From Bacteroidales bacterium (GTDB lineage: Bacteria; Bacteroidota; Bacteroidia; Bacteroidales; Muribaculaceae): a DNA stretch of 13,573 nucleotides. A program made the translations under genes and the position numbers. The stretch spans positions 1 through 13,573 of the forward strand of contig JAAVGX010000059.1 of NCBI GenBank assembly GCA_014800065.1. The letters run 5' to 3'. Each line of letters opens with the position of its first letter. Position 1 is the first letter of the stretch. The notes beneath the pieces were generated by a model that was not told the DNA's origin, ran no database searches, and saw nothing but the letters and a program-made list of their open reading frames with translations. Of this stretch, positions 6,893-13,573 are shown one piece after another.

Positions 6893-8415
6893 CCAAGCAG
6901 CTCAACCGCGCAATCTGGCTTTGGCTTGCCCTTGTTATCGTGGGGACGGGGATTGCTTATGGAGTTCTTTACTCGTTCCGCCCTTATGTGCTGGACGATT
7001 TGAGCTACTTCATTGACAATCGGAGTTGGATTATGACCCATCCCTATCCCTGGCTACGGTGGCCCACGCACATTGCGGGTATGTGGCTTGAGGTGAACGG
7101 ACGGCTGGGGGATTCCTCCAATATGCTTTGGCTCAACGTTATACCTGCCTGGTTGAGGGGCGCGATTGAGGGACTTTGTGTAGCGGGTCTATACGGAGGT
7201 ACTGTGTTATGGCTCAGACGATTGCACTTCAATGCGGCCGGGTGTATTGCCGGTGTGGCACTGCTGATGGGCTGCCTGCCCTGGTGGGATGCATCGGGTC
7301 TGTATGTGGTGCATATCAACTATGTGTGGCCTTGCACATTGCTTCTTTTTGCCTTTTACTTTTTATTTTGGAATGTACCGCGCAGTCGAGCCGGTCGAAC
7401 GGAGCTTTGCGCCGCGATGTTTTTGGCCGGTGCCTGGCACGAGGCCATCGGGTTGCCGCTGATCATCGCACTTGGTATTGCATTGACGGTGAAACAGATA
7501 CGGAGCACTAACCTATGGCCAATGGTCTGGGGTATTTTGGGCGGGGTTTATTCGACATTCAGTCCGGGAATTCTTGGGCGTATGGGCGCCGAGCATATCC
7601 CTGACGATTCGATTATCCTCCTGATACTGAAGACGGTTCCCTTTGCAGCGGTGCTTCTTGCAGTGGTTCTTTACAAGCTGGTGAGGAATCCGCGAGTTCT
7701 GTGGGAACAATTCAGTGCGCATAGTGGGCGAACGGGGATTCTGACCGCGTTCTCCCTTGCAAGTGCGGGAGTAGCTGTCGGGTCGGGGATTATCGGACGA
7801 CCCGGGTGGTTCGCTCAGGTGTTTTCTCTTCTTGCTTTAGCGGATTTATGTTGCCCTACCCTGCCTCAGATTTTTGTGCGCTCGCGTTGGGCGGGTATGG
7901 TTTTGTCGATGATTCTTTTGGGGCTGATGAGCGTTCAGACGGTGCTTACGGGAATATATCAATACCGTTTCGACGCAGAGAGTAAGGGGCTGATTTCCAA
8001 GTATCTTGCATCAGCCGATGGCTTTGTTGTCGCGAACGTCCCGGATTATCGTTGCGCGCCCGAGATAGTTCTGAACCGTGCGCACACGTTTCCTCCGCCT
8101 TACGACCCTTGGTTGCAGGAGAGCCTGCGCAAATACCGTGCGGCGGAGGCTGTGGGTGCGTGCGGCCTGACCGACAGCGTCATCCGGGCTCAACCGGGGC
8201 TTACGATTGTTCCGCCGGAACTTGCCGCGGCGATGGAAGGGCTTGATTCGGCTCCGGACGAAGCGGTCGAAACGGGTGGCGGAGTTATTCTCCCTGAAGG
8301 TCCTATAGCCGTTGAAGTGCGCGCCGGGAGCTATCCGCAAAGAATCGAATATCGAGGTTTTAGCGCCATAGTATACATAGCCATACCTCCCGGAAGCAGG
8401 CCTTGGAACGAATAA
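6889..8415 (+). CDS. Polytopic membrane protein, DUF6056/GT-C-like
   Basis: The 508-residue product has a first membrane segment at about 9-30. It is followed by RPYVLDDLSYF (31-41), whose D36-D37 pair sits where the first extracytoplasmic loop of GT-C glycosyltransferases carries acidic catalytic residues. Further hydrophobic segments lie near 92-110, 116-133, 146-162, 175-200, 211-230, 243-262, 284-305, 308-328 and 335-357. The last 150 residues are hydrophilic. Other notable motifs are NGRLGD (70-75) and AWHEAIGLP (182-190). DD plus NGR plus a later (H/N)E motif recalls the DUF6056 family of Bacteroidota. The assignment is from motif memory, and glycan or lipid-linked sugar transfer is inference only. 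The start overlaps the AlbA_2 gene stop by ATGA. No strong terminator follows; only a weak A5/T5 hairpin lies at about 8443-8457. Confidence 0.75.
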   Translation: MTKQLNRAIWLWLALVIVGTGIAYGVLYSFRPYVLDDLSYFIDNRSWIMTHPYPWLRWPTHIAGMWLEVNGRLGDSSNMLWLNVIPAWLRGAIEGLCVAGLYGGTVLWLRRLHFNAAGCIAGVALLMGCLPWWDASGLYVVHINYVWPCTLLLFAFYFLFWNVPRSRAGRTELCAAMFLAGAWHEAIGLPLIIALGIALTVKQIRSTNLWPMVWGILGGVYSTFSPGILGRMGAEHIPDDSIILLILKTVPFAAVLLAVVLYKLVRNPRVLWEQFSAHSGRTGILTAFSLASAGVAVGSGIIGRPGWFAQVFSLLALADLCCPTLPQIFVRSRWAGMVLSMILLGLMSVQTVLTGIYQYRFDAESKGLISKYLASADGFVVANVPDYRCAPEIVLNRAHTFPPPYDPWLQESLRKYRAAEAVGACGLTDSVIRAQPGLTIVPPELAAAMEGLDSAPDEAVETGGGVILPEGPIAVEVRAGSYPQRIEYRGFSAIVYIAIPPGSRPWNE

Positions 8416-8458
8416 CGGGGCTTTGAAATTCAAAAATAGGCGAAAAAATTGCTTTTTA

Positions 8459-8490
8459 TTTGGGTATTTGTGGAAAAATAGGTAACTTTG
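8459..8490 (+). promoter_or_regulatory. Bacteroidota-type promoter for the yceD-rpmF operon
   Basis: TTTG (8459-8462), a 20-nt spacer and TAACTTTG (8483-8490) match the Bacteroidota -33/-7 consensus exactly. Transcription should start near 8494-8497, leaving a short leader of about 20 nt before ATG 8515. This also rules out the in-frame TTG at 8488 as a start, since it falls inside the -7 element. Confidence 0.88.
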
Positions 8491-8514
8491 CGGAGTTTTT
8501 TCACGCACACCTCA

Positions 8515-9105
8515 ATGGGAAAGTTCACTGCATACAAAATCCCCCTGCAGAGCCTCGGCGTAGGGACACATCATTTCGACTTCAAGCTCGATAAGCAGTT
8601 CTTCGTAAATATGGAGAGCTCTGACATTCATGATGCAGATCTGGATGTGAGCGCGGAAGTGAATTATAATGGTGATTTCTACACGTTGAGCTTCCACATC
8701 AGCGGCGAAGTGGTTCTGATCTGCGACCGCTGTCTGGATGATCTTCATTTTCCCATCGACGAGGAGTACCATATCGTGGTAAAGTACGGAGAAGACTACA
8801 ACGACGATAACGATGAGGTTCTTGAAATCCCCAAGAGCGACACGACGCTGAATGTAGCGTACATGCTTTACGACACAGTGACGCTCGCCATCCCCATCAA
8901 GCACGTTCACCCGTTAGGGAAGTGCAACCGCCAGATGAGCGCGATGCTCAAAAAGCACAGAGCCGGCGGAGAAGATGCGGATTTGGAGAATGAACTGATC
9001 GACGAAATAGATAATATCGACGCTGAGAGCGAAAAAGAGGCACGCGGCACCGACCCCCGTTGGGACGCGCTCAAAAAGCTCGGAGGCGACCAAAGCGAAG
9101 AATAA
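8515..9105 (+). CDS. YceD/DUF177 family 23S rRNA accumulation protein
   Basis: YceD-family proteins are encoded beside rpmF in most bacteria and are linked to 23S rRNA accumulation and large-subunit assembly; the mechanism is not settled. The 196-residue product has the conserved metal-site-like CDRC (C70, C73) in VVLICDRCLDDL, a third cysteine in GKCNRQ (C137), an acidic middle and C-terminal region, and the conserved closing motif DPRWDALKKL (180-189). The frame extends upstream to a TTG at 8488, but that codon is inside the promoter -7 element, so ATG 8515 (MGKFTAYKIPLQSL) is the start. rpmF follows after 26 bp, which supports the assignment. Confidence 0.92.
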   Translation: MGKFTAYKIPLQSLGVGTHHFDFKLDKQFFVNMESSDIHDADLDVSAEVNYNGDFYTLSFHISGEVVLICDRCLDDLHFPIDEEYHIVVKYGEDYNDDNDEVLEIPKSDTTLNVAYMLYDTVTLAIPIKHVHPLGKCNRQMSAMLKKHRAGGEDADLENELIDEIDNIDAESEKEARGTDPRWDALKKLGGDQSEE

Positions 9106-9131
9106 AAACAACAGAAGAATAATAAAGAACC

Positions 9132-9317
9132 ATGGCACATCCTAAACGCAAACAATCCAAGACCCGCACAGCAAAGCGTCGTACCCATGACAAGGCTGTA
9201 GCCCCCACTCTGGCCCTTTGCCCCAACTGCGGTGCATGGCACATCTACCACACCGTGTGTGGCGAATGCGGCTACTATCGCGGCAAGCAGGCTATCGTTA
9301 AGGACGAAATGGCATAA
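9132..9317 (+). CDS. rpmF: Ribosomal protein L32 (bL32)
   Basis: L32 is a small basic protein of the large ribosomal subunit. The 61-residue product starts MAHPKRKQSKTRTAKRRTHD, the standard L32 N-terminus, and has a four-cysteine zinc ribbon: C30-P-N-C33-G and C43-G-E-C46-G. Retaining all four cysteines marks this as the zinc-binding form of L32. The gene lies 26 bp after the yceD homologue with no visible Shine-Dalgarno sequence, only an A-rich stretch before the ATG. The 115-bp spacer to fabH contains a stable hairpin. Confidence 0.98.
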   Translation: MAHPKRKQSKTRTAKRRTHDKAVAPTLALCPNCGAWHIYHTVCGECGYYRGKQAIVKDEMA

Positions 9318-9354
9318 TTGCCTTTCAGAACCTTAATCAAGCTGCCGAAGAGCA

Positions 9355-9391
9355 ATATCAGCGACCGGGAAAGGTCCCGGCACGCTGGTAT
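9355..9391 (+). promoter_or_regulatory. Stable hairpin between rpmF and fabH
   Basis: Nine pairs (9355-9363 with 9383-9391, one G-U) lead through a small asymmetric internal loop (A / CA) to a perfect CCGGGA/TCCCGG stem capped by AAGG. There is no T-tract after it, so it is not a classical terminator. It lies 37 nt past the rpmF stop and 41 nt before the fabH ATG. A role as RNA processing site, mRNA 3'-end stabiliser or leader element for fabH is inference. Confidence 0.6.
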
Positions 9392-9432
9392 ACGCATATT
9401 CATACAAACGTAAACTTACATATATTATAATA

Positions 9433-10419
9433 ATGGTGAATGCCCGCATAACCGGAATAGCCTCTTACATTCCGGACGATATTCTGGACAACGAAACCCT
9501 CTCGCAGATGGTGGACACCAACGACGAGTGGATCACAACCCGCGTTGGAATCAAGGAACGCCGAATTCTCAAGAAAGAAGGAGCCGGCTCTTCGTACATG
9601 GGAATCGAAGCAGTGAAGAAGCTCCTTGAAAGCACCGGTACGAATCCCGAAGACGTTGATGTTCTGATCTGCGCCACAACCAACCCCGACTACCGTTTCC
9701 CCTCAACCGGATCGATAATCTGCTACCACACCGGACTGACCAAGGCCTACTCCTACGATATGCAGGCAGCGTGCGCCGGCTTCATCGTTGCACTTCAGGA
9801 GGCAAACGCCTACATCAAATCCGGCTTATATAAGAAGGTAATTGTAGTTGCGGCTGAGAAAATGTCGTCGATGACCAACTATAAGGATCGCTCCACCTGC
9901 CCTCTTTTTGGCGATGCAGCGGCAGCGGTGCTTGTAGAGCCTACCGAGGACCTCAACGTAGGTATCATCGACTGCGAGCTCCATGTAGACGGTCAGGGCT
10001 GCGACCACCTGCTGATGAAGGCCGGTGGCTCGGTGCTTCCCGCCTCGCATGAGACTGTGGATGCCGACCTGCACTTTGTATATCAGGACGGTCGTGCCGT
10101 GTACAAGCACGCTGTGACCAACATGCTCAATTCCAGTCTGAGCGTGATGAGCCGCAACGGTCTGGAAGGCGACGACATCGCATACCTTATTCCTCATCAG
10201 GCCAACCTCCGTATTATCGAGGCTGTTGCATCTCGCGCGAAGGTGCCTATGGAAAAGGTGCTTGTGAATATTCAGTACAGAGGCAACACATCGGGTGCAT
10301 CCATTCCCCTGTGTCTGGATGAGAACAAACATCTCCTCCACAAGGGCGACAAGCTGATCCTCACCGCCTTCGGTGCCGGTTTCACTTGGGGTGCTATGTA
10401 CCTTGTGTGGGACATCTGA
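9433..10419 (+). CDS. fabH: Beta-ketoacyl-ACP synthase III
   Basis: FabH starts fatty acid synthesis by condensing an acyl-CoA with malonyl-ACP. The 328-residue product has the KAS III Cys-His-Asn triad: C114 in [10 protein letters not shown]255 in [10 protein letters not shown] and N285 in RGNTSGAS. The closing [11 protein letters not shown] (312-322) is also typical. Length is normal. The start ATG 9433 gives [16 protein letters not shown], as expected, and is preceded by A/T-rich sequence only. No consensus promoter is visible in the spacer, so it is probably co-transcribed with the yceD homologue and rpmF. The usual bacterial partner plsX is not present between rpmF and fabH here. A strong hairpin after the gene separates it from era. 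Confidence 0.97.
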   Translation: MVNARITGIASYIPDDILDNETLSQMVDTNDEWITTRVGIKERRILKKEGAGSSYMGIEAVKKLLESTGTNPEDVDVLICATTNPDYRFPSTGSIICYHTGLTKAYSYDMQAACAGFIVALQEANAYIKSGLYKKVIVVAAEKMSSMTNYKDRSTCPLFGDAAAAVLVEPTEDLNVGIIDCELHVDGQGCDHLLMKAGGSVLPASHETVDADLHFVYQDGRAVYKHAVTNMLNSSLSVMSRNGLEGDDIAYLIPHQANLRIIEAVASRAKVPMEKVLVNIQYRGNTSGASIPLCLDENKHLLHKGDKLILTAFGAGFTWGAMYLVWDI

Positions 10420-10440
10420 TTGCATTTTCTGAATAAAAAA

Positions 10441-10478
10441 TAGCACAAGAAGCATCTTTTTAGATGCTTTTTGTGTTA
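10441..10478 (+). terminator. Long-stem hairpin terminator after fabH
   Basis: A 17-bp stem (10441-10457 with 10462-10478, two G-U pairs) closes a TTTT loop. It starts 22 nt after the fabH stop and is preceded by an A-run. The 3' arm is T-rich, and TATATAG follows in place of a pure T-tract. It probably ends the yceD-rpmF-fabH transcript, with the A-run giving some function in the reverse direction. Confidence 0.7.
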
Positions 10479-10560
10479 TATATAGTAAAAGGACTCTCTG
10501 TGGTCACTGCTGTGGCACCGTAATCCTTAAAAATGCAATCACAAAACACTGACATAAAAC

Positions 10561-11508
10561 ATGGAAACTAACAAAGAAACACTGACCCCGGCCGACTCTG
10601 CCGCACTCCCCGTTGAAGTACCCGCAGCTCACAAAGCCGGTTTTGTAAATATAGTAGGCAATCCTAACGTTGGTAAGTCAACACTGATGAACGACCTTGT
10701 GGGCGAACGCATCAGTATCATCACCAGCAAGGCTCAGACTACCCGTCACCGTATAATGGGTATTGTCAATACTCCCGAATATCAGATAGTTTTCTCGGAC
10801 ACTCCCGGTGTGCTTGTGCCTAAGTACAAGATGCAGGAAGGTATGCTTGCATTCAGCGAAGGGGCACTGACCGATGCCGATGTGCTCATCTATGTGACCG
10901 ATGTGGTGGAAGACCCCACCAAGAATGCCGACTTCCTGGCTAAGGTGGCCAAGGAGAAAGTACCCGTACTGCTGGTTATCAACAAGATAGACCTTGTAAA
11001 AAGTCAGGACGAGCTTGAACAGCTTGTGGCCCGCTGGAAGGAAATTCTGCCTAACGCTGAAGTATTCCCCACCTCGGCCAAGGAGCACTTCAATGTGCAG
11101 AACCTGATGAACCGCATTGTGGAACTGATCCCCGTGGGCCAGGCCTACTTCGGTAAGGATGCCCTCACCGACAAGCCTGCCCGATTCTTCGTCACCGAAA
11201 TTATCCGTGAGAAGATTCTTACCAACTATGATAAGGAAATCCCCTACTCCGCCGAGGTAATCGTTGAGAAATTCGAGGAGAAAGAGAACTCCATTCACAT
11301 CATGGCCGTGGTGTATGTTGAACGCGAATCGCAGAAAGGTATCATCATCGGTAAGGGCGGCTCAATGCTCAAGAAGGTCGGTACCGAGGCCCGCAAGGAC
11401 ATCGAGAAGTTCTTCGACAAGAGCGTGTTCCTCGAATTGTTCGTGAAAGTTGAGCCCAACTGGCGCAACCGCGAGAATAAACTCCGCCAGTTCGGATATA
11501 TTGAATAA
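10561..11508 (+). CDS. era: GTPase Era
   Basis: Era is an essential GTPase that binds the 3' end of 16S rRNA and aids small-subunit assembly. The 315-residue product has the P-loop GNPNVGKS (33-40), the DTPG switch (80-83), NKID (141-144) and TSAKE (171-175). The C-terminal KH domain has GIIIGKGGSMLKKVG (260-274). The first 24 or so residues (METNKETLTPADSAALPVEV...) are a low-complexity extension ahead of the usual HKAGFVNIVGNPNVGKS opening. No other ATG, GTG or TTG start lies in frame between them, so the extension is probably real. No consensus promoter is visible in the 82 bp between the fabH hairpin and the start. der follows after 76 bp. Confidence 0.97.
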   Translation: METNKETLTPADSAALPVEVPAAHKAGFVNIVGNPNVGKSTLMNDLVGERISIITSKAQTTRHRIMGIVNTPEYQIVFSDTPGVLVPKYKMQEGMLAFSEGALTDADVLIYVTDVVEDPTKNADFLAKVAKEKVPVLLVINKIDLVKSQDELEQLVARWKEILPNAEVFPTSAKEHFNVQNLMNRIVELIPVGQAYFGKDALTDKPARFFVTEIIREKILTNYDKEIPYSAEVIVEKFEEKENSIHIMAVVYVERESQKGIIIGKGGSMLKKVGTEARKDIEKFFDKSVFLELFVKVEPNWRNRENKLRQFGYIE

Positions 11509-11509
11509 T

Positions 11510-11581
11510 AATTGACAATACGTCATCTTGCCAAATTGACAATATGTCAAAATGACAAATTGACACAACATAAATAAATAA
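11510..11581. repeat. Decaying 24-bp tandem repeat between era and der
   Basis: AATTGACA recurs at 11510, 11534 and 11558, exactly 24 bp apart. The first two units share AATTGACAATAyGTCA (16 bp); the third keeps only the first 8 bases. Unit 2 contains the palindrome TTGACA-ATA-TGTCAA. The array fills nearly the whole spacer and so lies in the 5' leader or promoter region of der. It may be a relic of slippage or a set of protein-binding sites. Confidence 0.7.
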
Positions 11582-11584
11582 GAA

Positions 11585-12904
11585 ATGGGACAATTAGTAG
11601 CTATAGTGGGCCGTCCTAACGTTGGAAAATCCACCCTTTTCAACCGCCTGACGCAGAGCCGCACGGCCATCGTGGACCCCACTGCAGGAACTACACGCGA
11701 CCGCCAGTACGGAAAAGTGGACTGGAACGGCAAAGAATTTTCTATCGTCGACACCGGCGGCTGGGTGGTTAACAGTGAAGACGTATTCGAATCGGAAATC
11801 AATAAGCAGGTTGAGCTTGCCATTGAGCAAGCTGACGAAATCCTTTTTGTGGTGGACGCTATGAACGGCGTCACCGACCTGGACGACCATGTGGCTGAAA
11901 TTCTGCGCAAATCGCGCAAACCGGTTATTCTCGTAGCCAATAAGGTCGACTCCAATGAGTGGATTTACAATGTGCCCGAGTTCTACTCTCTTGGGCTTGG
12001 CGAACCTTACCCCGTGTCGGCTGTCAACGGCTACGGCACCGGCGACCTTCTGGACGAAATGGTGAAAAAACTCCCCGAGAAGGAGGATGAAGAGGGCGAG
12101 CAGCTCGAAGACATCGCCAAATTCGCTATCGTTGGCCGTCCTAACGCCGGGAAGTCGTCGCTCATCAATGCCTTTATCGGCGAAGAGCGCAACATCGTGA
12201 CCGACATCGCCGGTACAACCCGCGATTCTATCTATACCCGCTATTCGAAGTTCGGCTTCGATTTCTACCTGGTGGACACCGCCGGTATCCGCAAGAAAAA
12301 CAAGGTTAACGAGGATATCGAATATTATTCGGTTATACGCTCCATCCGTGCCATCGAGGCTTCGGACGTGTGCATCCTGATGATCGACGCTACCCGCGGC
12401 ATCGAAACGCAGGACGTGAACATCTTCTCGCTCATCCAGCGCAATAAGAAGGGTCTGGTGGTAGTTGTGAACAAGTGGGACCTTGTGGAGGATAAGTCCA
12501 CCGCAGCCATCAAGCACTATGAGGCCGCTATCCGCGAGCGCCTTGCGCCGTTCACCGACTTCCCTATCATCTTCACGTCGGCCCTGACCAAGCAGCGCAT
12601 CTTCAAAGTGCTGGAAACAGCCGTGAAGGTGTACGAGAACCGTAAGCGCACCGTGCCCACATCGCAGCTCAACACCGTGCTGCAGGAGGACATCGCGGCT
12701 TATCCCCCACCAAGCAACAAGGGTAAGTTCATCAAAATCAAGTATATAACAATGCTCAAGGGAGCGCAGGTGCCCACATTCATCTTCTTCTGTAATCTGC
12801 CTCAGTGGGTGAAGGAGCCCTACCGCCGCTATCTCGAAAACAAGATCCGCGAACACTGGGACTTCAACGGCACCCCCATCAACGTGTTCATGCGCGAAAA
12901 GTAA
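11585..12904 (+). CDS. der: Double-GTPase ribosome assembly factor Der (EngA)
   Basis: Der has two tandem GTPase domains and is needed for 50S subunit assembly. The 439-residue product shows both: domain 1 with GRPNVGKS (9-16), DTGG (56-59) and NKVD (119-122); domain 2 with GRPNAGKS (184-191), DTAG (231-234) and NKWD (296-299). The acidic linker [11 protein letters not shown] (166-176) joins them. The C-terminal KH-like domain runs from about 353 to 439, with [12 protein letters not shown] and VPTFIFFCN. The start ATG 11585 is preceded by A-rich sequence, as usual in this group. era lies upstream on the same strand and a bidirectional terminator closes the gene. Confidence 0.98.
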   Translation: MGQLVAIVGRPNVGKSTLFNRLTQSRTAIVDPTAGTTRDRQYGKVDWNGKEFSIVDTGGWVVNSEDVFESEINKQVELAIEQADEILFVVDAMNGVTDLDDHVAEILRKSRKPVILVANKVDSNEWIYNVPEFYSLGLGEPYPVSAVNGYGTGDLLDEMVKKLPEKEDEEGEQLEDIAKFAIVGRPNAGKSSLINAFIGEERNIVTDIAGTTRDSIYTRYSKFGFDFYLVDTAGIRKKNKVNEDIEYYSVIRSIRAIEASDVCILMIDATRGIETQDVNIFSLIQRNKKGLVVVVNKWDLVEDKSTAAIKHYEAAIRERLAPFTDFPIIFTSALTKQRIFKVLETAVKVYENRKRTVPTSQLNTVLQEDIAAYPPPSNKGKFIKIKYITMLKGAQVPTFIFFCNLPQWVKEPYRRYLENKIREHWDFNGTPINVFMREK

Positions 12905-12923
12905 CCCTTAAGCGAAAAATATC

Positions 12924-12955
12924 AGAGCCCTCAGAGTAATCCGAGGGCTCTTTTT
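12924..12955. terminator. Bidirectional terminator between der and trmD
   Basis: AGAGCCCTC (12924-12932) pairs perfectly with GAGGGCTCT (12943-12951) around a 10-nt loop, followed on the plus strand by TTTTG. On the minus strand the same stem is followed by GATATTTTTC, so it can also stop the leftward trmD transcript. It begins 20 nt after the der stop. Confidence 0.88.
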
Positions 12956-12960
12956 GCATA

Positions 12961-12982
12961 CCACCGAATATTCATTCGGTGG
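12961..12982. repeat. Perfect 9-bp inverted repeat adjoining the tandem array
   Basis: CCACCGAAT (12961-12969) and ATTCGGTGG (12974-12982) flank the loop ATTC. The right arm runs into the first unit of the 23-bp tandem array. No T-tract follows on either strand, so this is not a terminator by itself. Confidence 0.6.
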
Positions 12983-13061
12983 TTTGGACGGTTTTCATTC
13001 CGTGGTTTGGACGGTTTTTGTTCCGTGATTTGGACGGTTTCTGTTCCGTGGTTTGGACGGG
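12979..13061. repeat. 23-bp tandem repeat array at the 3' end of trmD
   Basis: Three full 23-bp units (12979-13001, 13002-13024, 13025-13047) and a fourth partial one (13048 to about 13061) share GTGGTTTGGACGG, followed by a T-rich half ending TTCC. Units differ at only a few positions. Each contains CCGT and ACGG arms around GGTTTGG, a weak 4-bp hairpin. The array ends where the trmD stop codon begins and fills the space to the bidirectional terminator. There are no spacers, so it is a minisatellite-type repeat and not CRISPR. Confidence 0.85.
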
Positions 13062-13573
13062 TTATTCTTCGAGGAGGTCGGGGCGGAGTCGGCGGGTGCG
13101 TTCGAGGGCTTGCTCGTGGCGCCAGGCGTCGATTTTGGCCTGGTGTCCTGACAGGAGGATTTCGGGTACTTTCCAGCCGTTGTACTCTGCGGGGCGGGTG
13201 TAGATTGGGGGTTCGAGGAGGTTGTCCTGGAAGGAGTCGGTGAGTGCGCTTTCGAGGTCGCCGATTGCTCCGGGCAGGAGGCGCACCAATGCGTCGGTGA
13301 TGATAGCGGCGGGCATTTCACCGCCTGTAAGCACGAAGTCGCCTATCGAGATTTCGCGTGTGATGAGGTGCTCGCGGATACGATAGTCAATGCCTTTATA
13401 ATGGCCGCAGAGGATTATGATGTTGTCCATCAGCGACATAGTGTTGGCCATTTTCTGGTTGAAGACTTCGCCGTCGGGTGCGGTGAAGATTACTTCGTCG
13501 TAGTGGCGTTCGGCTTTGAGGGCGCTGATGCATCGGTCGACGGGTTCGATCTGTATAACCATACCGGCATCTC
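13062..13573 (-). CDS. trmD: tRNA (guanine-N1)-methyltransferase, 3' part
   Basis: TrmD methylates G37 of tRNAs using S-adenosylmethionine, which prevents +1 frameshifting; it works as a dimer with a trefoil-knot active site. The frame is open to the right edge, so the 5' part (roughly 55-60 codons by family length) is missing, and the ATG at 13562 is internal (reads DAGMVIQ). Counting from that Met, visible marks are the knot region GDFVLTGGE (74-82) and LLPGAIGD (95-102). The catalytic Asp109 lies in LTDSF, and LEPPIYTRP (116-124) and [13 protein letters not shown] (136-148) follow. The C-terminus ends RPDLLEE, with TAA at 13064-13062. It is convergent with der, sharing the bidirectional terminator beyond a 23-bp repeat array. 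Confidence 0.95.
   Translation of the reverse strand, partial: DAGMVIQIEPVDRCISALKAERHYDEVIFTAPDGEVFNQKMANTMSLMDNIIILCGHYKGIDYRIREHLITREISIGDFVLTGGEMPAAIITDALVRLLPGAIGDLESALTDSFQDNLLEPPIYTRPAEYNGWKVPEILLSGHQAKIDAWRHEQALERTRRLRPDLLEE

Noticed and set aside
11510..11565. TTGACA boxes as sigma-70 -35 promoter elements
   Set aside because: Bacteroidota primary promoters use TTTG / TAnnTTTG. The boxes repeat with 24-bp phase and no TAnnTTTG follows at the right distance.
11594..12856. 420-codon frame antisense to der
   Set aside because: It is a shadow of the strongly biased der codons, with no domain or promoter of its own.
12979..13061. Possible CRISPR array
   Set aside because: The 23-bp units are directly adjacent with no unique spacers, and no cas genes are nearby.
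13062..13562. ATG at 13562 as the trmD start
   Set aside because: The frame stays open to the window edge and the Met is within the internal GMV motif of TrmD, so the gene is simply cut by the window.

Overview
The window looks like a chromosomal segment from a Bacteroidales bacterium. My best guess within that order is a gut family such as Muribaculaceae, but that is inference. Three things support the order. Promoters match the Bacteroidota type (TTTG, 20-nt spacer, TAnnTTTG). Start codons are preceded by A/T-rich sequence and not by Shine-Dalgarno motifs. The gene strings acpP-fabF and YceD/DUF177-rpmF-fabH-era-der, and the DUF3108-type secreted protein, fit the group. Most of the window is core housekeeping DNA with dense coding.

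Layout. Positions 1-92 hold the last 29 codons of a probable IS30-family transposase, followed by about 370 bp without a gene that carries two copies of a dispersed palindromic repeat. A bidirectional hairpin terminator (463-498) separates this from pnp, which runs leftward (2759-513) from a clear promoter at 2800-2831. Divergently, 2945-3688 encodes a secreted DUF3108-like protein ending at a long hairpin. acpP (3896-4135) and fabF (4232-5497) follow, with a terminator-like hairpin between them. Next come three tightly coupled genes: an MTA/SAH nucleosidase (mtnN), an AlbA_2-type protein with a possible C-terminal winged helix, and a polytopic DUF6056/GT-C-like membrane protein. They are joined by two ATGA overlaps.

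From 8459 a strong promoter drives the YceD homologue, L32 (rpmF) and probably fabH. A hairpin lies between rpmF and fabH, and a 17-bp hairpin follows fabH. The ribosome-assembly GTPases era and der come next, separated by a decaying 24-bp tandem repeat. A bidirectional terminator and a 23-bp tandem repeat array lie between der and the convergent trmD, whose 5' part runs off the right edge.

How the genes fit together. Two themes dominate: type II fatty acid synthesis (AcpP, FabF, FabH) and ribosome/RNA biogenesis (PNPase, YceD homologue, L32, Era, Der, TrmD). Hairpins placed between acpP|fabF, rpmF|fabH and fabH|era suggest that co-transcribed genes are expressed at different levels. I found no clear novel defence, mobile or biosynthetic system. 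The points most worth checking are the coupled mtnN/AlbA_2/membrane-protein operon, the short repeat families in non-coding DNA, and the intra-operon hairpins.
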